Program-made: the position numbers and the translations under genes
DNA from: Ruminococcus sp.
GTDB lineage: Bacteria > Bacillota > Clostridia > Oscillospirales > Ruminococcaceae
Length of the DNA stretch: 57,799 nt
Reading direction: 5' to 3'
Assembly: GCA_018376535.1 (NCBI GenBank)
Contig: JAHABC010000013.1
Location: 1 to 57,799 of the forward strand
The notes under the pieces: model-generated
What the model was told of the DNA's origin: nothing
Databases searched by the model: none
The model's input: the letters and a program-made list of their open reading frames with translations, nothing else
Shown here: positions 8,200 through 16,089 of the stretch, piece by piece
Layout: every line of letters starts with the position of its first letter
Numbering within the stretch: position 1 is the stretch's first letter

Positions 8200-10476
8200 T
8201 TATATTAATACAGTAATTTCATCAAAACGCCAACCGTCATCTGTTTTGACAAGAACATACTTACAAGTTCTTACTTCGTAAGGCACGGTAGGTTCTTGAT
8301 TATAGAAGTAATCACCAGTATACATATCGAATCCATCGTCATCAGTTTGATAGTAAGCATCTGCATGAAATTCTATTCTGTCATCGGTTTGACTATCTAG
8401 TACAAACGTGTGACCAAGATAGTATATATTTCCACCTCTGGCACCGTTTAAGCCATATGCGTGACCATTTTGTTCAATAAATGAGTTCATATTGATATAG
8501 CCATCTATAAAACTTTCAGTTAAATATTGTTCAAAGTACTGTTTAACATCTTGAACGGTGTTTATTTCAGGGCTTTTTATTCTGCTATAAGTATGATTAT
8601 TGTGAATTATAGTATCTTCTTGAACGTATTCAAATGGAGAGTCAAAAGCGAATCCTTGTACTATAGAGTAGGCATAACATAATAGTTGTTGTTGTTCTTG
8701 TGTTAAAAATTGAGGTAGTGTATCTGGATTATTAATATTTATAACATAGTCTAATTGTGGAGTGGCTATATTATATACTTTTTTAGTAGTAACAGGCCCA
8801 TCTGTTTGAGGAACTACTGTAGTATTGATAATACTATTTGTAGTACTATCAACAGTGGTTTCTACTGGAGTTGTTACCGTAGTAGTAGCAGTAGTAGTAG
8901 ATGTAGATGTGGTAATCTTAGTAGTATCGGTAACAGTTTTATCTCCAAGATTTATTATCTTAGTTAGATTGGTATAAATATCTGGAGATGCTTTATAATA
9001 TTTTTGAATATGGGCATATATTTGAGAAACTGTCCAATCACCATCTTTTCGAGTATCTTTTTCAGAAACTCCTTCTAAGTAGTAGTAATTTGAAACATCT
9101 ATATATCCATTAGAATAGATACTTATAAAAATAGTTTGTTTTAAATCACCATTATCATAGTATACCATAGTACTTAATTGGAGGCAATCGCCAACTAGAG
9201 CATTAGTTTCGTCCAATTCATCGTCCAATAGTTCCCAAGTATCGTAGTTTAGGGTATTTATTATGTTATTGATTGTCTTATCGTTCATAGGAGTTTCGTT
9301 GACTGAAAGTTTATCGAAAGGTTTATCAGTAACGCCTAGGAAGTCGGTATTTTCATAGATTAAATTGATTAAATGATTTGTTTTATCAATAAGTTCATCT
9401 GTACTGGAAGAAAATTTTAATCTATAGCATAAATCATAATTATTAGTATTCATATTTGGGAATGTTATCTTTAGATATAAATACTTATCTTGGTTAAGAC
9501 CATTATAGATATCTATATTAACTGGAGTTCCATTGCAAACCTCAGTTATATTGAATATAGGCTTATTAAAATCAATATTAGATGTATCTTCAATTAATAG
9601 CCAACTTTCCTTTATAATTGTGGTTGTTAGATTTTTTAATATATTTTTATCTGTAATGGTTTCATTATTGATATTTATACTACCATTATTTTCAAATTCT
9701 ATGGAATTATTATAACTCAAGCCTGAAGATATAGCACGATAAGTTCCAATATCTATTTTGTATGTTGAAAGATTAGTTGAAACATTATTACTAATATATT
9801 CTATACCTACATAGACATCTGTAGAAATATCATTTATTTTAATATCGTCGACATCTTTTAGTATGCTAAAGTGTAACACTATACTATCTTGAGATTGAGT
9901 ATTTTTGTTAGTAAAGTTTATCTCAATAGTATGAAATGTTTGCTTATCTAATATAGAAACGTCCTCATGTTTTTCCCAGCTATTAGTATTGAAACAACCT
10001 ACTATATTGTAAATGCCATCAAAGGTGTTACAATATTGGAATATATCAAAACTATCGATACTTCGACAAGTATTGAACTCACAATCTTGAACATTTACAC
10101 CGAATATATCTTTAAAGTTATCGTTGCCAACTACACTAGTATTAGATACACTACTATTTAGAGTAGTATCTACAGTAGATGTAGTACTTTCACTTTCAGT
10201 AGTAGTAGGTTCTAAGGAGTCATTATCTTTTAATAGATAGTTAAATCCAAAAGCACCTCCACATATTAGAGCCACACAAGTAGCAATTGCTATAAATCGG
10301 TTATAGTGAAAACCATTAGATACTTCTACATTATTAGTTTCAACTACATGGTTTGAGTTTTTAGATTGTTCATTATTATTTAAATTTTTACTCATACAAA
10401 TAACCTCCTCTTTAATACTATTGGGGGCATGAATATCGTTAAAAGTATCAAGATATCTTTTTTTAAAGTTATTCAT
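8200..10476 (-). CDS. Membrane-anchored ECF sigma partner (probable anti-sigma factor) with large extracellular region
   Basis: The start overlaps the 3' end of the ECF sigma gene by 8 bases, the usual layout for a sigma/anti-sigma pair. The N-terminal 60 residues are cytosolic (begins MNNFKKRYLDTFNDIHAP), followed by one membrane segment (about 61-80). The outer part of about 670 residues has Thr-rich linkers near residue 90 and residue 540. The C-terminal domain (about 590-758) ends with YVLVKTDDGWRFDEI and is reminiscent of the IseA (YoeB) autolysin-inhibitor fold, though I am unsure. Expected role: hold the sigma factor at the membrane until an envelope signal arrives. At 758 residues it is much larger than typical anti-sigma factors. 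Confidence 0.65.
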   Translation of the reverse strand: MNNFKKRYLDTFNDIHAPNSIKEEVICMSKNLNNNEQSKNSNHVVETNNVEVSNGFHYNRFIAIATCVALICGGAFGFNYLLKDNDSLEPTTTESESTTSTVDTTLNSSVSNTSVVGNDNFKDIFGVNVQDCEFNTCRSIDSFDIFQYCNTFDGIYNIVGCFNTNSWEKHEDVSILDKQTFHTIEINFTNKNTQSQDSIVLHFSILKDVDDIKINDISTDVYVGIEYISNNVSTNLSTYKIDIGTYRAISSGLSYNNSIEFENNGSININNETITDKNILKNLTTTIIKESWLLIEDTSNIDFNKPIFNITEVCNGTPVNIDIYNGLNQDKYLYLKITFPNMNTNNYDLCYRLKFSSSTDELIDKTNHLINLIYENTDFLGVTDKPFDKLSVNETPMNDKTINNIINTLNYDTWELLDDELDETNALVGDCLQLSTMVYYDNGDLKQTIFISIYSNGYIDVSNYYYLEGVSEKDTRKDGDWTVSQIYAHIQKYYKASPDIYTNLTKIINLGDKTVTDTTKITTSTSTTTATTTVTTPVETTVDSTTNSIINTTVVPQTDGPVTTKKVYNIATPQLDYVININNPDTLPQFLTQEQQQLLCYAYSIVQGFAFDSPFEYVQEDTIIHNNHTYSRIKSPEINTVQDVKQYFEQYLTESFIDGYINMNSFIEQNGHAYGLNGARGGNIYYLGHTFVLDSQTDDRIEFHADAYYQTDDDGFDMYTGDYFYNQEPTVPYEVRTCKYVLVKTDDGWRFDEITVLI

Positions 10477-10978
10477 TAAACAAATCCTCCTCTAGTAGTG
10501 ATTTTAATTTTTTTCTTGCTCTATGCAAGTACGAGCGAACAGTAGTCTCATTTTTATTTAAAGTTTCGGCAATTTCCTTAGTAGAGTACTCCTCATAGTA
10601 GAATAGATGGATAGCTACTCTTTGCATCTTAGGAAGTTGCATTACTGCGTTATATAGTTCTGAGTGCGATTGTTCACTGAAAGATATATTATCATCAAGG
10701 GGTTGCGTACGCTGAAACCACGGGGATATTAATAACTTTCGACATTGATTGATAGTGACTTTTATAAGCCATGCTTTAATATGTTCTTTACTGGCAAAAT
10801 CGACTTTGCTTTGCATATACTTTAGAAATACATCTTGAGTGATATCCTTAGCATCATGAGGATTTTTGCAGTATGTAAGAGCTATTTTATATATCATATC
10901 TTGATAAGTGTCGATTATTTCTTCTATGTCCATATTTATAGAATTTATTTTGTCATTTTGATTAATCATAATAATCAC
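10469..10978 (-). CDS. ECF-family RNA polymerase sigma factor
   Basis: A 169-residue group 4 sigma factor with region 2 (IIDTYQDMIYKIALTYCK, DITQDVFLKYM) and region 4 (PKMQRVAIHLFYYEEYSTKEIAETL, then the helix-turn-helix with VRSYLHRARKKL). The start is uncertain: a GTG at 10978 lies 3 bases after AGGGGG, and an ATG at 10969 lies 12 bases after it. A TGCAAC element (11028-11033, minus strand) upstream resembles an ECF -35 box and could mean autoregulation. The gene lies within the segment separating the sigK halves and is translationally coupled to its partner. Confidence 0.9.
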   Translation of the reverse strand: MIIMINQNDKINSINMDIEEIIDTYQDMIYKIALTYCKNPHDAKDITQDVFLKYMQSKVDFASKEHIKAWLIKVTINQCRKLLISPWFQRTQPLDDNISFSEQSHSELYNAVMQLPKMQRVAIHLFYYEEYSTKEIAETLNKNETTVRSYLHRARKKLKSLLEEDLFNE

Positions 10979-11059
10979 TAACCCCCTATGTGATTTCTAT
11001 ATATAATATCTTTTTAGAGGTTGAAATGTTGCACCATTAAAAAATTATTTTTAAAAAAT

Positions 11060-11087
11060 ATGCAGAGCATTAAAAAACACTCTGCAT
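11060..11087 (-). terminator. Terminator after the N-terminal sigK half
   Basis: ATGCAGAG (11060-11067) pairs with CTCTGCAT (11080-11087). On the minus strand it is followed by ATTTTTT. It would end transcripts of the truncated sigK half in the unexcised state. Confidence 0.75.
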
Positions 11088-11107
11088 GATTTATATTATA
11101 ATTGCAA

Positions 11108-11458
11108 TTAACAGTATATAGCATTCTCAATACATCTGCTAGAATACGTTGCAAACTTGCTACCTTTGGTGTAATCGAATGTAGATACGGCTTTTATAAG
11201 TCCTATAGTACCTATAGATATAAGTTCATCTTGATTTTGTGATTGTGAATAGTACTTTTTAATAATATGTGCTACCAATCTAAGATTATGTTCAATTAAC
11301 TTATGTCTAGCTGAGGTATCGCCTTGTTGCATCTTTTTGAAACATTCTAGTTCTTCATCTGGCGATAGTGGTTTTGGAAATAATCCTAGACCTTCAACGT
11401 GCAATGAGTAGAAAAAGAAGTTTCTTAGTACTGCATTGATAATAGTAAATAATATCAT
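11108..11458 (-). CDS. sigK: N-terminal half of sporulation sigma factor SigK (SpoIVCB-like)
   Basis: The product has a hydrophobic start (MILFTIINAVLRNFFFY) matching the membrane-tethering pro-sequence of pro-SigK, then the hallmark FPKPLSPDEE, then region 2 (EHNLRLVAHIIKKYY, DELISIGTIGLIKAV, FATYSSRCIEN), which binds core polymerase and the -10 element. After RCIEN it reads four unrelated residues (AIYC) and stops, so region 4 is missing. It is completed by 4062-4412 on the same strand. A GGGAG site precedes ATG 11458. A GCATAATC with ATATACAC upstream is loosely SigE-like; I give this little weight. Active mother-cell SigK would need excision of the 6701-bp intervening segment. Confidence 0.88.
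   Translation of the reverse strand: MILFTIINAVLRNFFFYSLHVEGLGLFPKPLSPDEELECFKKMQQGDTSARHKLIEHNLRLVAHIIKKYYSQSQNQDELISIGTIGLIKAVSTFDYTKGSKFATYSSRCIENAIYC
11122..11135 (-). other. Putative attachment site, right end of sigK intervening segment
   Basis: The plus strand reads CATT-CTCA-ATACAT, the partner of 4421-4434. The distance between the two AATG cores is 6701 bp. Both sites are in direct orientation, as excision requires. Confidence 0.6.
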
Positions 11459-11546
11459 AAGTAGAACGCTCCCAACTTATAAGATAGGTGTATATAATAA
11501 CATCTTATAATAGATTATGCTACTCTATAATACTATTATGATTATT

Positions 11547-12185
11547 TTAATAATTAATATTGGTATAGTATAGATGTGGTTCAAGGTGAGTATCTACAAT
11601 ACAAGTATATTGAGATTTATATCTAATATCACCGAATTCATTAATAAGTTTAATTTCTATATATTGAGTACCCTCTGAGACGCATTTAAAAGTCCATTTT
11701 CCATCTTTGCCAATTAAAGATTTAATCTTATCTTCCGAAAGAGTATACTTATCATCTAAAGTAGTTGTGATATCTTCATCTTCATCATCATTATCATCTT
11801 CCTCATCTTCATTAGAGGAGGTTTCTTCAGAAGTTTCACCAGCAAATAGACCGTAGTCACTTCTTAGATAGCCTTCACCACTTACGAACTCAGTAATCTT
11901 ATCGTCATACATTAAAGATATAGTATAGTAACAGCCTTCCATAGCATCTTGAGTTATAGTAAAGTTAAAAGTACCATCATCATTTTTTTGATATGTATAA
12001 TCATTAAATTCTATTAATAAATCTTGTTCTAAGGTAGTAGTTACCTCTGTATCTTTAGATGTTCCTACGGTGGTAACTTCAGCATTAGAACTACCTAAAT
12101 TTTCAAGTTCACTTAAATTATTACAAGATGTCAATAAAGAGATTATGCTAATAATTAGAATAATCTTATTAAAATATTTGTTCAT
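11547..12185 (-). CDS. Putative lipoprotein of unknown function with acidic stretch
   Basis: A signal peptide ending in the lipobox LLTSC (Cys21) predicts a lipid-anchored extracytoplasmic protein of 212 residues. A Thr/Glu-rich spacer follows, then a domain beginning LLIEFNDYTYQKNDDG. In its middle is a very acidic run of Glu/Asp (around residues 122-138). I do not recognise the folded part, which looks beta-rich. The gene stands alone, upstream of the sigK N-terminal half on the same strand. Confidence 0.6.
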   Translation of the reverse strand: MNKYFNKIILIISIISLLTSCNNLSELENLGSSNAEVTTVGTSKDTEVTTTLEQDLLIEFNDYTYQKNDDGTFNFTITQDAMEGCYYTISLMYDDKITEFVSGEGYLRSDYGLFAGETSEETSSNEDEEDDNDDEDEDITTTLDDKYTLSEDKIKSLIGKDGKWTFKCVSEGTQYIEIKLINEFGDIRYKSQYTCIVDTHLEPHLYYTNINY

Positions 12186-12280
12186 AGGTTCAACCCTTTC
12201 AAAGTTTATAGATTAATTATACTCATAAATTGGAGCAAAGTCAATACTTGAAAAATAATTACTTACTTTTTATTTTTCTA

Positions 12281-12309
12281 TTGAAAATATCTTAAAAAAG
12301 ATATATAAT
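12281..12309 (+). promoter_or_regulatory. Sigma-A promoter of the small membrane protein gene
   Basis: TTGAAA (12281-12286), a 17-bp spacer and TATAAT (12304-12309) lie 35 bases before the proposed start codon. Confidence 0.8.
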
Positions 12310-12343
12310 ATTATCTATATTACAAATTTGGAGATGATTATAT

Positions 12344-12910
12344 TTGGTTATTGGAAGTATAAAAAAGCCATCTTTTATAAAAGAAACTCTTAAAGGGTGG
12401 GCGAACTTAATATTTGCTTGTGTGTTATCATTGTTAGTAAGTCTGTTTACATCTATGTTGATGTCCAGTAACATCTGGAAGGGTATCATTGGATTGTTCA
12501 CTATGGCTATACTGCTATGTATAATAGGAAACTATGCCTATAATTGTGCTAAAAATCAAAAGGCTTACGAAAGAACTTTTAAAGGTGAACATAGCAATAC
12601 TAAACACATATTTTTAGGAATAACTATATCTCTACCGTTGATACTTCAATGGATACTCTTGATGGTTTTAAAGTACAGTCAAGCATCGGTAGGGGATAAG
12701 GTTTTCTCTATATACAGATTGATAAACGCTTATTATCTTCCTTGGATAAACGTTATATGTCCTAATCACACCCTAGAGGAACTCTCCATTATGAGTGTTA
12801 TAACTATGTTTGCATTTACCATAATGCCTATTATAACTTTTATATTAGTATATAACATAGTCTATCATAGTATAGATATCGAAAAGATTATAAAATATAA
12901 TAGAGAATAA
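12344..12910 (+). CDS. Four-helix integral membrane protein of unknown function
   Basis: A 188-residue protein with four likely membrane segments, about residues 20-42, 47-67, 90-112 and 152-175. Charged loops include KNQKAYERTFKGEHSNTKH. The start is TTG 12344, placed 9 bases after GGAG and behind a strong promoter; no in-frame ATG is better placed. It stands alone between a divergent lipoprotein gene and convergent cysK. I recognise no family and cannot propose a substrate. Confidence 0.65.
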   Translation: MVIGSIKKPSFIKETLKGWANLIFACVLSLLVSLFTSMLMSSNIWKGIIGLFTMAILLCIIGNYAYNCAKNQKAYERTFKGEHSNTKHIFLGITISLPLILQWILLMVLKYSQASVGDKVFSIYRLINAYYLPWINVICPNHTLEELSIMSVITMFAFTIMPIITFILVYNIVYHSIDIEKIIKYNRE

Positions 12911-12914
12911 CATT

Positions 12915-12951
12915 AAAAGAACCCTCATCTATTACAGATGAGGGTTCTTTT
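12915..12951. terminator. Bidirectional terminator
   Basis: A 16-bp perfect stem (12915-12930 with 12936-12951; core GAACCCTCATCT), loop ATTAC, T run on both strands. It separates the membrane protein gene from convergent cysK. Confidence 0.92.
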
Positions 12952-12962
12952 ATTAATATATA

Positions 12963-13892
12963 CTAATCAAACATTGGGGTTGACAAATATCTTTCGCCAG
13001 TATCTGGGATTACAACAACTATATTTTTCCCCTTGTTTTCTGGTCTTTTAGCAAGTTGAATACCTGCCCAAACTGCTGCACCTGCAGATATTCCAACTAG
13101 AATACCTTCAGTCTTAGCAACGTAGTTACCTGTAGATAGTGCTTCATCATTTGGAACTGCTATAATTTCATCATAGATTTTAGTATCTAAAATAGATGGA
13201 ATAAAGTTAGCACCAATACCTTGTATCTTGTGACCTCCTGCTTTACCCTTGGATAGCAAAGGTGAAGTTTCTGGTTCAACGGCTACAACCTTAATGTTAG
13301 GATTTTTAGACTTTAAATAAGTACCTACACCAGTTAAAGTACCACCAGTACCTACACCAGCAACAAAGATATCTACTTTACCATCAGTATCGTTCCAAAT
13401 TTCTGGACCAGTAGTTTCTATGTGAGCCTTAACGTTAGCAGGGTTATCGAATTGACCTAGAATAACTGAGTTAGGAATTTCTTGTTGTAGTTGTTTAGCC
13501 TTTTCTACAGCACCTGCCATACCTTTAGATGCTTCTGTTAGTACGATTTCAGCACCATAAGCCTTTAATAGATTACGTCTTTCAACGCTCATGCTTTCAG
13601 GCATAGTTAATATTGCTCTGTAGCCCTTGGATACCGCTACTGAAGATATTCCAATACCAGTATTACCACTAGTAGGTTCAATAATAGTAGAACCTTTCTT
13701 TAGAGTGCCTTTTTGTTCAGCATCTTCAATCATATACTTAGCAACTCTATCCTTAACGCTACCAGCTGGATTGAAAAATTCTAGCTTACCAATGATTGTA
13801 GCCTCTAGGGATAGATTTTTTTCTATATTAGATAGTTCCATAATAGGAGTTCCACCTATTAAATCAGTAACTTGTTTAAATATTTTAGACAT
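12963..13892 (-). CDS. cysK: Cysteine synthase A (O-acetylserine sulfhydrylase)
   Basis: PLP enzyme making cysteine from O-acetylserine and sulfide in the cytoplasm. The PLP lysine is in NPAGSVKDR (Lys47), the substrate loop is PTSGNTGIG, and the phosphate-binding glycines are GVGTGGTLTGVG. Length 309 is standard. It is the last gene of metY-DUF218-cysK, with 20 bases from the DUF218 stop to its start. A lone methionine/cysteine operon of this kind would let the cell assimilate sulfide directly. Confidence 0.96.
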   Translation of the reverse strand: MSKIFKQVTDLIGGTPIMELSNIEKNLSLEATIIGKLEFFNPAGSVKDRVAKYMIEDAEQKGTLKKGSTIIEPTSGNTGIGISSVAVSKGYRAILTMPESMSVERRNLLKAYGAEIVLTEASKGMAGAVEKAKQLQQEIPNSVILGQFDNPANVKAHIETTGPEIWNDTDGKVDIFVAGVGTGGTLTGVGTYLKSKNPNIKVVAVEPETSPLLSKGKAGGHKIQGIGANFIPSILDTKIYDEIIAVPNDEALSTGNYVAKTEGILVGISAGAAVWAGIQLAKRPENKGKNIVVVIPDTGERYLSTPMFD

Positions 13893-13912
13893 AGTAAATA
13901 ACCTCCAACACG

Positions 13913-14533
13913 TTAAATTTCAAAATCGGGGATACTACCCTCATTTATATAACTTATAATCTTTAAAACTTCATTTTTGGCATTATAGAAACCCTTTTCA
14001 GATTTATACCAATTATTTCTTCTGGTATGGGTATCACTTGCAGGGCAAGGTATAAAGTTAATCCAATTTGGAGAGTAAGTCTTAGCCATTAAGATACTTC
14101 TACGCATATGATATGCAGTGGTTACTAATATTATAGATTTAATATTACTTAACTTAAAGTATCTATCCAAAGGGAGTAAAGAACAAATAATGTTCTCTTT
14201 GGTGGTTAAAGATGTATCTTCAACAATAATATCACTTTTAGGGATACCTAGCTTTATAGCTTCGTCTTGCATTAGATAACATTCTTTTATACTGTTAAAT
14301 TCAGGACGTGGTTTTCCACCAGAAAGTAAAATCTTAGATGAGCGACCTTCCTTATACAATGATACCCCTACTGGAACACGATACTTTGTAGCCTTTAAAC
14401 TACCCAATATCATAATGCAATCGGCACATTGATTATTATACTCTAAATCGGCAAAGAGTATTCTATCAACTATATCGATATTTAATAAATGTTCATTTAG
14501 TTGTGATACCATCATATAAGTTAAATCCCCCAA
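13913..14533 (-). CDS. DUF218 (YdcF/SanA-like) protein
   Basis: The 206-residue product has the DUF218 signature: an early Asp-containing strand (ADCIMILGS), LYKEGRSSKILLSGG, and the late motif VTTAYHMRRS. Members are linked to envelope metabolism in other bacteria but have no firmly known reaction. No membrane segment or signal peptide is evident, unlike many relatives, so it is probably cytosolic. It is embedded between metY and cysK with 20-22 base gaps, so it is co-transcribed with sulfur genes. Whether it acts on sulfur metabolism is unknown. Confidence 0.8.
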   Translation of the reverse strand: MGDLTYMMVSQLNEHLLNIDIVDRILFADLEYNNQCADCIMILGSLKATKYRVPVGVSLYKEGRSSKILLSGGKPRPEFNSIKECYLMQDEAIKLGIPKSDIIVEDTSLTTKENIICSLLPLDRYFKLSNIKSIILVTTAYHMRRSILMAKTYSPNWINFIPCPASDTHTRRNNWYKSEKGFYNAKNEVLKIISYINEGSIPDFEI

Positions 14534-14554
14534 TAATAAAGTTTAATACTTATA

Positions 14555-15841
14555 TTATATCACATCGAAAGCCTGTTGTAAATCAGCGATAAGGTCGTCA
14601 ATGTGTTCAGTACCTATAGAAAGTCTAATAGTATTAGGTTTAATACCTTGTTCAGCCAACTCTGCTTCGTTTAGTTGTGAGTGAGTAGTAGACGCTGGGT
14701 GAATTACTAGAGATTTCATATCGCCAACGTTAGCAAGTAGGGAGAATATCTTTAAGTTATCGATAAACTTTTTAGCTTCAGCTTCTCCACCCTTAATTTC
14801 GATAGTGAATATTGAACCACCACCGTTAGGGAAGTACTTATCATAAACTTCCTTGTAGCCGTTGTATTCAACAGATGGGTGATTTACCTTTTCAACTTTA
14901 GGATTGCTTAGTAGATATTCAATAATCTTCTTAGTGTTTTCAACGTGACGTTCTACTCTTAAAGATAGAGTTTCTAAGCCTTGTAGTAGTAGGAAAGCAC
15001 TCAATGGAGATAGAGTAGCACCAGTATCACGAAGTAGGATAGCTCTAATCTTAGTAACGAATGCAACCTTGCCTAGAGCCTTTGCAAAACTAATTCCATG
15101 ATAGCTTGGGTTTGGTTCTACTAATGATGGGAACTTACCACTAGCTTCCCAATCGAAGTTACCAGCCTCAACGATTACACCACCTAAAGTAGTACCATGT
15201 CCACCAATAAACTTAGTAGCAGATTCTACTACAATATCAGCACCATATTCAATAGGTCTAATTAGGTATGGAGTACCAAAAGTATTATCAACTACTAGAG
15301 GTATCTTGTGAGCGTGAGCAATGTCAGCCACCTTTTGAATATCTATTGGGTTAGAGTTAGGATTTCCTAAAGTTTCTATAAATATAGCTTTTGTGTTCTC
15401 TTGGATAGCGTTTTCAAAAGCATTTTCAACATCTGGGTCTACGAAAGTAGTAGTAATGCCGAAATCTGGTAGAGTGTGTGCTAATAGGTTGTAAGTTCCA
15501 CCGTAGATAGTCTTTGCAGCAACTATATGGTCGCCATTATGAGCAAGAGTTCTAAAAGTGTAATCTATAGCAGCAGCACCACTAGCGACAGCTAAAGCAC
15601 CTGCACCACCTTCAAGAGCGTTTATTCTTTGTTCAAAAACGTCTTCAGTAGGGTTAGTTAATCTGCCGTAGATGTTACCTGCATCGGATAGGTTAAATCT
15701 AGCTTGTGCGTGTTCGGAATTGTGGAACACATATGATGTTGTTTGATATATTGGCACTGCCCTAGCATCTGTTGTAGGGTCTGCCTTTTCTTGACCTACA
15801 TGAAGTTGTTTAGTTTCAAATTTCCAATTATTATTTGCCAT
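14555..15841 (-). CDS. metY: O-acetylhomoserine sulfhydrylase (aminocarboxypropyltransferase)
   Basis: PLP enzyme of the Cys/Met metabolism family that makes homocysteine from O-acetylhomoserine and sulfide. The PLP lysine is in ESATKFIGGHGT. The N-terminus KFETKQLHVGQEKADPTT and length (428) fit MetY rather than MetB or MetC, which are shorter. It is the first gene of the sulfur operon, behind a promoter covered by two palindromes. GGAGG lies before ATG 15841. Confidence 0.94.
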   Translation of the reverse strand: MANNNWKFETKQLHVGQEKADPTTDARAVPIYQTTSYVFHNSEHAQARFNLSDAGNIYGRLTNPTEDVFEQRINALEGGAGALAVASGAAAIDYTFRTLAHNGDHIVAAKTIYGGTYNLLAHTLPDFGITTTFVDPDVENAFENAIQENTKAIFIETLGNPNSNPIDIQKVADIAHAHKIPLVVDNTFGTPYLIRPIEYGADIVVESATKFIGGHGTTLGGVIVEAGNFDWEASGKFPSLVEPNPSYHGISFAKALGKVAFVTKIRAILLRDTGATLSPLSAFLLLQGLETLSLRVERHVENTKKIIEYLLSNPKVEKVNHPSVEYNGYKEVYDKYFPNGGGSIFTIEIKGGEAEAKKFIDNLKIFSLLANVGDMKSLVIHPASTTHSQLNEAELAEQGIKPNTIRLSIGTEHIDDLIADLQQAFDVI

Positions 15842-15905
15842 TTTTTATTCCTCCAATGATTTTTATTTAAGGTTTAAGTTCTTTACTTATTTAACCTAGT
15901 GGATT

Positions 15906-15950
15906 AGTATGATTTAATTATATCATACTTTTCCTATTTGTCAATAGGAA
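15906..15950 (-). promoter_or_regulatory. metY promoter overlapped by two palindromic operators
   Basis: On the minus strand TTGACA (15939-15944), a 16-bp spacer and TATAAT (15917-15922) form the promoter. TTCCTATT-N4-AATAGGAA (15931-15950) covers the -35, and AGTATGAT-N8-ATCATACT (15906-15929) covers the -10. Each arm is 8 bp and perfect. This arrangement suggests repression, perhaps by a cysteine- or methionine-responsive regulator (inferred). No T-box or SAM riboswitch is visible in the leader. Confidence 0.8.
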
Positions 15951-16033
15951 TTTGAGATTTCTATAAAATTTATAAATTTCAAGGTGTATTTTGGATATAT
16001 TCAGTCTATATGCACAATAGATATATATAAAAT

Positions 16034-16063
16034 AATCACCTAAGATTTTTTATCTAGGTGATT
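16034..16063 (-). terminator. Terminator after the Na/Pi transporter gene
   Basis: AATCACCTA pairs with TAGGTGATT (16034-16063), followed on the minus strand by ATTATTTTAT. Confidence 0.75.
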
Positions 16064-16089
16064 CTTCATCTAACTAATATATTATTATA

